Positions 8,651-17,258 of a DNA stretch of 64,000 nucleotides are shown in pieces; position 1 is the stretch's first letter; every line of letters starts with the position of its first letter. The translations under genes and the position numbers were made by a program. This stretch comes from an uncultured Lachnospiraceae bacterium (GTDB lineage Bacteria > Bacillota > Clostridia > Lachnospirales > Lachnospiraceae), in assembly GCA_905203555.1 (NCBI GenBank), contig CAJKWK010000004.1:1-64000 (forward strand), given 5' to 3'. Below the pieces are notes generated by a model that saw only the letters and a list, made by a program, of their open reading frames with translations, did not search any database and had not been told where the DNA came from.

Positions 8651-11600
8651 ATGAATGAAGTAAAATATGCAGTGCTGCATTGTCACAGTGACGGATCGAT
8701 CCGCGATTCTGCCATGACAGTGCAGAAATTAGTGGAACGTGCAAAGGAACTTGGTGCACCTGCCGTTGCATTGACTGACCACGGAAACATGGTCAACTAC
8801 ATCGAATTTATCAAATGCTGCCAGGAAGCTGGAATTAATCCAATTGTTGGCGTGGAAGCCTATGTGGAAGAACAAAATGAGGGTCGCAAACATTTGATTC
8901 TGATGGCAAAAGACTATAAGCATGGTTTCAAGTCTCTGATTAAGGCGGTCAGTGAGAGCAATGAACGGACGGAAGATGGCTTCCCACGCATGAACAAAGA
9001 GATCCTTACACGAAATTTCGGAGAGGGATCCTTGGGACATGGTTATGTCATTGCAACATCCGCCTGTATTTCCGGAGTACTCGGCGCACTTATGTCCATT
9101 AACAACACGGTTTATGCTTTGGTGGAAAAACATAAAGCAGCACAAAAGGGGTTGGAGTCTCCTAATTCTCCGGGATATCAGAAGAATAAAGGAAGAATGG
9201 ATGAGATCAAACACAGGCTGTCAGAGATTTCGGCTGCTTCAGCGGAATTAAAAAAAGCAGCTTCCCAATCGCTTCTGACTTTGGAACGTAAAGCCCTAAA
9301 TGCACCGAAAGGTTCTGAAAAGAAGGAAGAAGCAGAAAAAGCATTTCGTGAAGCATTTGATAAAAAATCACAAGCAGCGATTGATCTGGCTAAGCTCAAC
9401 AACGAAAAAGCAGAGCTGACAGCAGAGTCAGCCCGCTTAAAACCAATTCTTCAGCAGATGGAAAAAGACATCAAAAAATGGCAAACACTCCAGGCAAAAA
9501 TTGATGAAGTAATGCAGAAACAGATCCAGAGCGACAAAATCGATGAAACACTCAGAAGGGAAGCGGAATGGTATCGAAAAACATTTGGTAAAGATGATTT
9601 TTATATCGAATTACAGTACCATGGATTCCCGCAGGAAAAGGAGATTATGCCCAAGCTCGCAGAACTTGCCTTGGAAATGGAGATACCAATTGTTCTGGCA
9701 AACGATGCTCATATCCCACGCAAAAACGGCGAAGATATTCTGGCACGTGCAATCATGCGAACTACCAGGTTTTTGAATGCCTGGGAAGAACCGACTGCAT
9801 CTGATAAGGAAATGTATCTGAAGTCTGACGAGGAACTGATTGAATGGGTAACAAAAATTATTCCGGAATATCAGGTCATGGAAGCATATGGAAACATTGG
9901 AAAGATCGCTTCCCAATGCCATATTGAGATTCCGGATGAGAAACATTATCCAAAATTCACAACACCAGATGGCTCAACATCAGAGGAATACTTACGAAAA
10001 ATGGCGTATGAAGGGATACCGAAACGGTATCCGAACGGATTTCCAAACGGACAGGCAGATTATGATCGACTGGAATACGAGTTGGAAATCATGTGTAGTA
10101 TGGGATACGCAGATTATCACTGTATTGTTGAAGATTTTCTGCGTTATGCAAGAGCTGCCGGAAAACTAGATTTAAGTGATCCGGAGCAGGAAAAACTGGC
10201 ATTATCTTTTGATGTGCCGGCAATTGAAAAATATACGGAACATCTACCTGGTGAAACCGTTGGGCCTGGACGTGGTTCGGCCGCCGGAAGCCTGGTATGT
10301 TATCTGATTGGAATTACCAATATCGATCCACTGAAATACGGGTTACTGTTTGAACGCTTTTTAAACCCGGAGCGAGTAACCATGCCTGATATTGATTGCG
10401 ATATTGAAACAACCATCAGACCGTATGCTATTGCATATGTGCAGCATAAATATGGAGCAAAATCCGTATGTGGTATCATGACCAGGGGAAAGCAGACAGG
10501 AAAGGCTGCAATCCAGACAGCAGGTCGTGTATACGGACTACAGAAAGCCGGCGATACGACAGAATATGCTCATATTGTAAGTGCTGTATCAAAAAAAGCA
10601 GTGGAGCTTTCTGATGACGAGCTTCATATTGATTTAAGAGGAATTGAAAAGCAACTGAAGGAGGAATTTAAGAACAGCCAGACAGCATGTGAAATCGTAA
10701 GATATGCGGTGGCTATTGAAGGATGTATGAGCCAGATCGGACAACATGCGGCCGGTATCATTATTACAGACGGGCGATCTGTTGATGAATATGTTCCTTT
10801 GATTTACAATGCAAAAAATAATATTATGATGACTCAGTGCGATATGACGCAATCGGAGGAGATCGGACTGCTTAAAGTAGATTTCCTCGGACTCAACAAT
10901 CTGACCATCATTACCGAGACCCAGCGGGAAATCTATAAGAATACCGGTAAGGTAATCGATATGGATCATATTCCGTATGACGATCCAAAAGTATTCCGAG
11001 ATATTTTTATTCCAGGAATGACAAATTCTGTATTCCAGTACGAATCATCTGGAATGAAGGGAATGCTGCGTGATTTTAAACCGGATACAATCTTTGACTT
11101 GATTTTGCTTGTGGCAATGTACCGACCTGGACCAATGCAGTTTTTACCGGATGTGATTGCGGTAAAGAATGGCAGAAAACAGGTCAGTTATTTAACACCG
11201 GAACTGGAACCTATTTTATCTGCCACTTACGGATCCATTACCTATCAGGAGCAGGTACAGGAAATCTTCAAACAGCTTGCCGGATATTCCCTTGGACAGG
11301 CAGATTTAGTGCGACGTGCGATGTCCAAAAAGAAAGATGCCGTCCTAAGAGCAGAAAGAGAGACGTTCATCCATGGTGATACAGAAAGAAATATCCCAGG
11401 ATGCATTGCGAACGGGATTTCACTGGAGGCTGCAAACGCATTGTTTGATGAAATGACGGATTTTGCAAGGTACGCCTTCAACAAGAGCCATGCCGCCTGT
11501 TATGCCGTAGTAGCGTACCAGACAGCGTGGTTAAAATGCCATTATCCAAAGGAGTACATGAAATCTGTATTAAACAATACAGCATTTGATAAGGTTCCTG

Positions 11601-12664
11601 GTCTTATGAAAGACTTGAAGGTTATGGGCATTCCATCGAAAGCACCAGATGTAAACTTATCTGATCTTGGATTTACATTACATGATGGTGCAATTGTTTT
11701 TGGGCTTGGAAGTATCAAAGGTCTTGGAAAATCGGTAACCGGAGTGGTAGAGGAACGAAGAGAGCATGGTACATTCCGTTCACTTCAGGACTTTATCCTG
11801 CGTACCGGCGCTACAAAAAAAATTTTGGAAGGATTCACAAGTGCCGGCGCTTTTGACGGGTTCTGCCAAAACAGAGACGCCATTATAGCTGTCATCCCAG
11901 ACTATGTGAAGATTGGAAAAAAAGTAAAGGATTATGAAAAAAAGCTGGCTGAGCAGATTGATACCAAGAAAATTTTATCCTACCAGAATAAGTTGAATGA
12001 GACAAAGGAAAAACTCATGGACTTAAAGCCGGATGAGGATATCTGCGAAAATGTCCTGGAAAAATTAATTAAGGAAAAGGAACTGCTTGGTGTGTTTGCA
12101 AGTCAGAATCCTATGGAGATCTTTCCAGAACCATCCAGATGCGGCGCAATTCCAATCAGATCCGCTCTGGAACAACGAAGAAGAACCAGCGTGACGGTAA
12201 CCGGCATTGTCTCTGATTATGCTGTAAAACGCAGAAGAAAAGATGAAGCCGAAATGGCATTCTTTACACTGTCAGATTTATCAGAATCCATTGATGTTTG
12301 TTGTTTTACATCATCGTTTTCCATGTATAACGGATTATTATCGGAAGATGCAGTATTAAAAATCCGCGGAAGTATTATGGAAGAAGAAAACGGAGAAAAA
12401 AAACTTTCTGTAGAAACGATAGAGGTTTTAAAGCAAAAAACAAAGTCTATTTTGATTTTTGCCAAGAAATCTGTCCTGGGAGGGGAATTGCAGAATTTGA
12501 TGACGCCCTATGTGGCACAAAATGGTTTTCCATGTAAAATATATGACACTATGATGGCGGAATTCAGAGACTGTGATTTATTGCTGTCTCCAGCAATTAT
12601 GAAAGATGAAAAAATCTACGGAATCTGCAAAAAAAGGCCCGTTCTGAGGGACTTTGGAAACTAA
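8651..12664 (+). CDS. dnaE: DNA polymerase III alpha subunit, DnaE type, with coiled-coil insert
   Basis: 1337 aa, longer than a typical DnaE (about 1100-1200). The N-terminal PHP domain is visible (LHCHSDGSIRDS, ALTDHGNM) but is split by a charged coiled coil at about residues 155-310. The polymerase core follows: GPGRGSAAGSLVCYL near residue 540, MPDIDCDIE near 580 with the catalytic aspartates, then RAMSKKK and FNKSHAACYA. An OB-fold lies near residue 1180 (SVTVTGIVSDYAVKRRRKDE). The ATG has GGAGGTAGCTC upstream. The enzyme should replicate or repair the element's DNA. A proofreading-type exonuclease is encoded a little downstream. The coiled coil could mediate a protein contact; its role is unknown. 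Confidence 0.95.
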   Translation: MNEVKYAVLHCHSDGSIRDSAMTVQKLVERAKELGAPAVALTDHGNMVNYIEFIKCCQEAGINPIVGVEAYVEEQNEGRKHLILMAKDYKHGFKSLIKAVSESNERTEDGFPRMNKEILTRNFGEGSLGHGYVIATSACISGVLGALMSINNTVYALVEKHKAAQKGLESPNSPGYQKNKGRMDEIKHRLSEISAASAELKKAASQSLLTLERKALNAPKGSEKKEEAEKAFREAFDKKSQAAIDLAKLNNEKAELTAESARLKPILQQMEKDIKKWQTLQAKIDEVMQKQIQSDKIDETLRREAEWYRKTFGKDDFYIELQYHGFPQEKEIMPKLAELALEMEIPIVLANDAHIPRKNGEDILARAIMRTTRFLNAWEEPTASDKEMYLKSDEELIEWVTKIIPEYQVMEAYGNIGKIASQCHIEIPDEKHYPKFTTPDGSTSEEYLRKMAYEGIPKRYPNGFPNGQADYDRLEYELEIMCSMGYADYHCIVEDFLRYARAAGKLDLSDPEQEKLALSFDVPAIEKYTEHLPGETVGPGRGSAAGSLVCYLIGITNIDPLKYGLLFERFLNPERVTMPDIDCDIETTIRPYAIAYVQHKYGAKSVCGIMTRGKQTGKAAIQTAGRVYGLQKAGDTTEYAHIVSAVSKKAVELSDDELHIDLRGIEKQLKEEFKNSQTACEIVRYAVAIEGCMSQIGQHAAGIIITDGRSVDEYVPLIYNAKNNIMMTQCDMTQSEEIGLLKVDFLGLNNLTIITETQREIYKNTGKVIDMDHIPYDDPKVFRDIFIPGMTNSVFQYESSGMKGMLRDFKPDTIFDLILLVAMYRPGPMQFLPDVIAVKNGRKQVSYLTPELEPILSATYGSITYQEQVQEIFKQLAGYSLGQADLVRRAMSKKKDAVLRAERETFIHGDTERNIPGCIANGISLEAANALFDEMTDFARYAFNKSHAACYAVVAYQTAWLKCHYPKEYMKSVLNNTAFDKVPGLMKDLKVMGIPSKAPDVNLSDLGFTLHDGAIVFGLGSIKGLGKSVTGVVEERREHGTFRSLQDFILRTGATKKILEGFTSAGAFDGFCQNRDAIIAVIPDYVKIGKKVKDYEKKLAEQIDTKKILSYQNKLNETKEKLMDLKPDEDICENVLEKLIKEKELLGVFASQNPMEIFPEPSRCGAIPIRSALEQRRRTSVTVTGIVSDYAVKRRRKDEAEMAFFTLSDLSESIDVCCFTSSFSMYNGLLSEDAVLKIRGSIMEEENGEKKLSVETIEVLKQKTKSILIFAKKSVLGGELQNLMTPYVAQNGFPCKIYDTMMAEFRDCDLLLSPAIMKDEKIYGICKKRPVLRDFGN

Positions 12665-12682
12665 TAATTCTCATTTATGGAA

Positions 12683-12705
12683 AGGAGGCTTCGGCCTCTT
12701 TTTTT
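12683..12705 (+). terminator. Terminator after dnaE
   Basis: GGAGGC-TTCG-GCCTCT, a UUCG tetraloop hairpin, followed by seven T. Confidence 0.9.
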
Positions 12706-12722
12706 AAATTCCTGTATCACGC

Positions 12723-12731
12723 TCCATAATT
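12723..12731 (+). promoter_or_regulatory. TCCATAATT box before the 12807 gene
   Basis: Followed by ATGTTGAAAC. It lies 33 nt before the leader-peptide ATG at 12765 and 75 nt before 12807. Confidence 0.6.
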
Positions 12732-12751
12732 ATGTTGAAACACAAAAAAAA

Positions 12752-12794
12752 AGGAGCAGAGAACATGATGATATGTGAAAGCTCCTCATTGTAA
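12752..12794 (+). other. Possible 9-aa leader peptide with SD-masking hairpin
   Basis: A ribosome site AAAGGAGC precedes a tiny frame at 12765-12794 encoding MMICESSSL. AGGAGC (12752-12757) can pair perfectly with GCTCCT (12781-12786) inside the frame, so translation and folding would be coupled. A second ribosome site, AAGGAGG, follows for the gene at 12807. This could be translational control, but the pairing is only 6 bp. Confidence 0.35.
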
Positions 12795-12806
12795 GGAGGA
12801 CAAGTT

Positions 12807-13736
12807 ATGTTAAAAACATTTGATGCACATTTGAACGCACTGGAAGCCCGTGCAGAAAAAGACGGCCACTTCGTGGATTACCAGTGCTTGGCGGCAACCA
12901 GAGAATATGGAGCTGTTATGTGTACGGTAAGCAGTAAAGAAGGGAAGCGTATATGCCGCATAGCCGGAAATAGCGATATCACAGTCGCTCAGGAAGAGGC
13001 GGGATATATGGCGCTCTGTGCTTTTTATGGCGAAAAAATGAAAAATGACACAACTACACAGAAGCCGACGGTGCAACAGACCGGTACAAAAGTTGGTACA
13101 AAGCCTACTGCACGTCCTAACGATGTGTCCGTTAACCAGCCAACTCAGACAAGACCGAACCAGACTGGGCAGGCGCAGGCAGGGCAGACTACACAGAAAA
13201 CAGCTCCACAGCCTGCCGCTACAGCAAACCAGCAAACTCAAAGACAGATCGGTTCTACACCTGTGACGCCTACTGGAAGAACCCAAGGGCGACAGATGGC
13301 AGGAACAGGGCAGAATCCGTCCGCCGGGAATAGAGCAGCTGGGCAGATAAGACCAGCGAATCCTCAGTCAAATGCAGTTCCTACTCAGCAGAGGACTCCG
13401 GCATCCAACCAGCAGCCAACGCAAAGACAGGCTGGAACAACCACGCAGAATGCACAGAGAACACAGCAGCCTGTAAATCAGTCTCCTGTTAATCGCAGAC
13501 CAACGCAGGAAGGACAGATGAATACATCCACAGGCGGACGAGCTTCCGATGACTTCCGTGTTATGATCGGCAACTTTAAACATACGGAAAATAACTGGAT
13601 CTCCGATCTGGCAGCAAACCCACAGACATTGAATGCCTTGTGCGGGATTGCCGGTGTTACCAATCCTGCAGATGAGACTATGAGAGAACCAATCCGACAG
13701 GTGCGCCAGTATCTGATAAACCACCAGCTGATGTAG
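12807..13736 (+). CDS. Unknown protein with a long Gln/Thr/Pro linker
   Basis: 309 aa, with AAGGAGG 9 nt upstream. An N-terminal domain (residues 1-78) ends in DITVAQEEAGYMALCAFYGE, whose spacing recalls the last helix of double-stranded-RNA-binding folds; that resemblance is weak. Residues about 79-240 are a low-complexity linker rich in Gln, Thr, Asn and Pro. A compact C-terminal domain follows (ASDDFRVMIGNFKHTENNWI to the end). It lies between dnaE and the exonuclease gene, 12 nt before the latter, so a part in DNA replication is plausible but unproven. Confidence 0.55.
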   Translation: MLKTFDAHLNALEARAEKDGHFVDYQCLAATREYGAVMCTVSSKEGKRICRIAGNSDITVAQEEAGYMALCAFYGEKMKNDTTTQKPTVQQTGTKVGTKPTARPNDVSVNQPTQTRPNQTGQAQAGQTTQKTAPQPAATANQQTQRQIGSTPVTPTGRTQGRQMAGTGQNPSAGNRAAGQIRPANPQSNAVPTQQRTPASNQQPTQRQAGTTTQNAQRTQQPVNQSPVNRRPTQEGQMNTSTGGRASDDFRVMIGNFKHTENNWISDLAANPQTLNALCGIAGVTNPADETMREPIRQVRQYLINHQLM

Positions 13737-13748
13737 GAGAATGGAAGT

Positions 13749-14621
13749 ATGGCAAATGACACCTATGCACAACAAAAAGAAATGCAGGATCTCCTGGATC
13801 TGATGAAGACGGAACCAGTTATCATTGTCTATGACCTTGAAACTACAGGACTCAATCCAAAAGAAAATCACATTATCCAGCTATCAGCCAGTCTGTGTCT
13901 GCCATCCTTGGAAGGCTTAACTGAGCTGGAACGAAAGAACTGGTACATTAATCCGGGTTATGCGCTTCCACAGTTTATTTCCGGATTAACTGGGATTACT
14001 GATGAATTTCTGGAGGATAAACCCACCGAGTCGGAAGCTCTTTTGGAAATCATGCAGTTTTTTGGTACACTGCCCGTCATGGGATATTGCAACAAACAGT
14101 TCGATGACCGATTCATGGATATTATGTATCAACGGTACGGAGCATCTTTTCAGCCAATATTGTCTTATGACGTTTATGGCTTAGTTAAGAAACTGTTTCG
14201 CGTCAGTGAAGTAAAAAATCATAAGCTGGCTACCATTGCGGAGTACATTGACATCACAGAAAAAATCAAGCAATTTCATAATGCTGAGAGCGATATGCTG
14301 GCAACCATCTTGATTGCAAATTATTGTTTGAATGTTTGCCATAAACTCTTACAGTCACCGGCAAAACCTGGAATTCGTTGTCATGTAACATCGGTGCGTC
14401 CGTGGCGTCATCCGCAAAACCCAAAAATGAAACGGCTATATGTGGAAACAGATGTTACTACCTTTTTCTTCGATCAATTTGCACGAATCTGGCATACGAA
14501 AGATGAAGATGATTTTGTCAGTCTGTATGACATGGAAGATGTCATTCAACAAGTCCTGCAAATGACACAATGTCAAAATGAAAAAGAATTGGCGAAATGG
14601 AATGATTCCTATCACTCATAA
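13749..14621 (+). CDS. DnaQ-like 3'-5' exonuclease
   Basis: 290 aa. The DEDD exonuclease motifs are in order: Exo I VYDLETTGL (D29, E31), Exo II MGYCNKQFDDRFM, and Exo III FHNAESDML with H177 and D182, the DEDDh form. The core fills residues about 20-190. The C-terminal 100 residues are extra and unrecognised (RPWRHPQNPKMKRLYVETDV). DnaE polymerases lack proofreading, so this protein is a good candidate for the element's epsilon-like subunit. It is co-transcribed with the 12807 gene and followed by a terminator. Confidence 0.85.
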   Translation: MANDTYAQQKEMQDLLDLMKTEPVIIVYDLETTGLNPKENHIIQLSASLCLPSLEGLTELERKNWYINPGYALPQFISGLTGITDEFLEDKPTESEALLEIMQFFGTLPVMGYCNKQFDDRFMDIMYQRYGASFQPILSYDVYGLVKKLFRVSEVKNHKLATIAEYIDITEKIKQFHNAESDMLATILIANYCLNVCHKLLQSPAKPGIRCHVTSVRPWRHPQNPKMKRLYVETDVTTFFFDQFARIWHTKDEDDFVSLYDMEDVIQQVLQMTQCQNEKELAKWNDSYHS

Positions 14622-14689
14622 TGGCAGTATCTCATTTTGCATCCATATACATCCGACAAATCAAATGTGACACCATGTAATCAATCATG

Positions 14690-14720
14690 AAAAGAGTATC
14701 TTTCGGGATACTCTTTTTTC
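14690..14720 (+). terminator. Terminator after the exonuclease gene
   Basis: AAGAGTATC pairs with GGATACTCTT around TTTCG, then TTTTTTC. Confidence 0.9.
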
Positions 14721-14772
14721 ATGTTATGGAGCGAATATGGCTGCATGCAAATCTTATATTGTTCATTCCATC

Positions 14773-14781
14773 TCCATAATT
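14773..14781 (+). promoter_or_regulatory. TCCATAATT box before the 14818 gene
   Basis: Followed by GAAACGAAAT, 36 nt before the ATG at 14818. Confidence 0.6.
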
Positions 14782-14817
14782 GAAACGAAATATTATAGAA
14801 AGGAATCGAGTGAGCAT

Positions 14818-15048
14818 ATGAACGAAGACAAATGTAAATTACTGAATTTTCTGCAGAGACTGAACATGGCTTTTCACTGCGGCTTTTTCAATGCAGAAGA
14901 AAAAAACTGTCTTTTGCATGATGCAAAAACAGGTATCCTTTCCGATACAACAAGCGCCATGTTACAAAGGAAGCGATCTGAATATCCGGATGAATTATTG
15001 ATTCTTGATATTATGGATGATTTCAGAAAGGAGAACTTAATATGTTAA
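14818..15048 (+). CDS. Small unknown protein, 76 aa
   Basis: The ATG at 14818 is preceded by AAAGGAATCGAGTGAGCAT; the frame is open further back but lacks a ribosome site there. The product is helical (MNEDKCKLLNFLQRLNMAFH) with four cysteines and no membrane segment. Its last codons overlap the start of the next gene (15042) by 7 nt, which points to translational coupling. Function unknown. Confidence 0.55.
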   Translation: MNEDKCKLLNFLQRLNMAFHCGFFNAEEKNCLLHDAKTGILSDTTSAMLQRKRSEYPDELLILDIMDDFRKENLIC

Positions 15049-16487
15049 ACAAAGATTTTTTGTTGGATGATTTTCATCTGACAGGAAAACATGCAGAAGA
15101 TTTTAAATCTGCAGTTGAATGGATTGATGAGCATACTTACAATCTGTTAACTGATTTGAAAGATCTGACGGTGATTAGTCTGCTTGCAAATCAGTATCAA
15201 GACGAAGCACCACAATATCTGAAAGCCTGTATCTTACAGGAAGGGAATCCTTGGGTGCGTGGCACACAGGACACCACTCTGCCAATGCAGGAATTCATGG
15301 TGGCTGGGATGTTACCGGATATTCTGCCAAACGCACCGGAAGATCCAAACACTTCAGATTATCAAAATTACCTTGAAGAATTATTAAGGGCATTAAAAGA
15401 ATCAAAACTGTTGAAAGAGATGACTAACAAAAACCGCACTATATTAAAACGGCAAACACATGCAAGTGGAGCTTTTTTTCATTTATCTGCTATGGCGATT
15501 CCAACATTAGCTCAGAGACTTGGAATTACAAGTGCTGCGATTGAAAAGCGATGTCTGGCAAGTGATATACTGATTGCAGAACTGCTTCACAGTCCAAAAG
15601 CATGTACTTTGATTGTAAAGCATTTTAGAGGCGTAGGAAAGATTGTTGCTGTCATGTCCGATTCCTATGCAAAAATTAAACTGCGCGAATTATGGACGGT
15701 TGCAAGTGATTTAAGCGAAGAATCAAAAAATAGAATGGCAACAGGAATTACAAAAAAGCTCGGTCCTATGGTGTGTGAAGGTTGGGATATTACTCATGAA
15801 CGCTGCAGTATTTCCTTTTCTTTTCCGGAGTATGCCAAAGAAGTATCTGAAATCTATCATCTTCCCAAAACAATGATTCCATGCGTGGAGCTGATGACTT
15901 CTGACATGGGAGAATGCGCATTTACCGCTAAAGCTTACTGGAAGTTAGAAGATGGCTCTAAAATTATCGGCGAAATTTACCGGAAGGAGCATCGGAAACC
16001 CAAAGCTACCCGCCGCAATTACAGTGATGAGGGAATTGATATTGAACTTGTGGAGAAGGAAATCCGAGAAAAGATTTTTGACAAATATACAATCCTTCCA
16101 GAAAGACTCATGGCTTTAATGGCGATAGACATTTCTCCTACAAGCCTGGATCTAACAAAAGCCAGAGGTGCAAATGTAAATCGAAAATATATCCTGTCAG
16201 CATTTTCATCTGTATTCAAGCAGCTGAGATTAGTGGATATTGTAACAAAAAAGAGGTTAAAACGCATCGAAGCACTCATTGATTATTCAATCATGGATGA
16301 TGAAATGTATTACACTGCTTATGATATAGTCATGGATATTTTTAGCTTAGAAGAAAAATTAAAGAGCTTTTTTGAGCAGGAGGATCTTTGCAAGGAAACG
16401 GTTCGGAAATTCAATGAGGCAATTTCCAAAGCAGCCTATGTCAACTTTGAAAAAATCGCTAACGAAAACACAGAAGCCGGAGAGTAG
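15042..16487 (+). CDS. Unknown 481-aa protein of the replication region
   Basis: Starts with MLNKDFLLDDFHL, and AGGAG sits 8 nt upstream inside the previous gene. It is a soluble, mostly helical protein with no motif I recognise. The C-terminal part (KARGANVNRKYILSAFSSVF, then QLRLVDIVTKKRLKRIEAL) is basic and could bind nucleic acid. It sits between the exonuclease gene and a cluster with an OB-fold-like protein and an SbcC-like ATPase, so a role in DNA handling is the reasonable default. Confidence 0.5.
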   Translation: MLNKDFLLDDFHLTGKHAEDFKSAVEWIDEHTYNLLTDLKDLTVISLLANQYQDEAPQYLKACILQEGNPWVRGTQDTTLPMQEFMVAGMLPDILPNAPEDPNTSDYQNYLEELLRALKESKLLKEMTNKNRTILKRQTHASGAFFHLSAMAIPTLAQRLGITSAAIEKRCLASDILIAELLHSPKACTLIVKHFRGVGKIVAVMSDSYAKIKLRELWTVASDLSEESKNRMATGITKKLGPMVCEGWDITHERCSISFSFPEYAKEVSEIYHLPKTMIPCVELMTSDMGECAFTAKAYWKLEDGSKIIGEIYRKEHRKPKATRRNYSDEGIDIELVEKEIREKIFDKYTILPERLMALMAIDISPTSLDLTKARGANVNRKYILSAFSSVFKQLRLVDIVTKKRLKRIEALIDYSIMDDEMYYTAYDIVMDIFSLEEKLKSFFEQEDLCKETVRKFNEAISKAAYVNFEKIANENTEAGE

Positions 16488-16517
16488 CTGTAACTGTTAT
16501 GCGGAAAGGAGTATGTG

Positions 16518-17201
16518 TTGAAAGGCATCTTTATGAGAAAAAATGAAGAACTGTATCTGCTCATTGGAAGGGTAGAAACGATAGACGATTTTGGGACCGA
16601 TATGCATGTAGTAGTATCCTACGATCGTTTCAACAGAGGAACGAAAGAATACGAACATCTGAATACACGGATTGTTTTCCGCGACCAGGAACAGGGTAAT
16701 GATGGAAAGAAACCATACCGCTGGGCAACATGGGCCAGAGAGAAACGGGTTACTCCAGGCAGTGTCATTGCTACAGTCGTCCGGTTCCCAGATGAAAATT
16801 TAACGGAAGCCAACGGATATTCTGTTCATTATAATGGAATCATCGGTTTTGGCGTAGATGAATTTAACCAGAAACCGCGGCATGCGGTTGGTGGAATGGT
16901 GACATGGATGGCGGATAAAGTGGATGCAAACGGAAAACCGTACCTTTCCATCGGTGTTTTAGCTGGAAATGATCATTACGGGAATCCTATTTCCACCATT
17001 ATCCGCATCAGAGATCCGCAATTGATGGAACGGTGTAAGAAGCAGATTGCTGTCAGGGAGGACGGAACAAAAAGCATCGCCTGGTTTAAATGCGGTGATG
17101 CATTTATTTACACAAGACAAGATCTTGGAGAACAGACGATTTATACCGCATTCGACATGGTAAAAGTAGGTACTTACAAAAACCCAAGGCACGGGTCCTA
17201 A
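16518..17201 (+). CDS. OB-fold-like protein, candidate SSB
   Basis: About 227 aa. GGAAAGGAG at 16503-16511 fits either the TTG at 16518 or the GTG at 16515; an ATG at 16533 is too far from it. The sequence is beta-rich with two similar halves: LIGRVETIDDFGTDMHVVVS and MVTWMADKVDANGKPYLSIG, a pattern seen in single-stranded DNA-binding proteins. It shares this style with the protein at 19201. It probably binds ssDNA during replication of the element. No acidic SSB-type C-terminal tip is present. The family is not certain. Confidence 0.45.
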   Translation: MKGIFMRKNEELYLLIGRVETIDDFGTDMHVVVSYDRFNRGTKEYEHLNTRIVFRDQEQGNDGKKPYRWATWAREKRVTPGSVIATVVRFPDENLTEANGYSVHYNGIIGFGVDEFNQKPRHAVGGMVTWMADKVDANGKPYLSIGVLAGNDHYGNPISTIIRIRDPQLMERCKKQIAVREDGTKSIAWFKCGDAFIYTRQDLGEQTIYTAFDMVKVGTYKNPRHGS

Positions 17202-17216
17202 TGCATATGTTTTAAG

Positions 17217-17244
17217 CAAGGGGGCGTATGCTCCCTTGTTTTTT
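17217..17244 (+). terminator. Terminator before the SbcC-like gene
   Basis: CAAGGG-GGC pairs with GC-TCCCTTG around GTAT, then TTTTTT. The SbcC-like gene starts 15 nt later with no CATAATT box, so it must be read through or use an unseen promoter. Confidence 0.85.
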
Positions 17245-17258
17245 AGGAGGAGAAAAAA

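Noticed and set aside
12810..13871. Minus-strand frames over the Gln/Thr-rich gene
   Set aside because: Shadow frames of low-complexity coding DNA, without ribosome sites.
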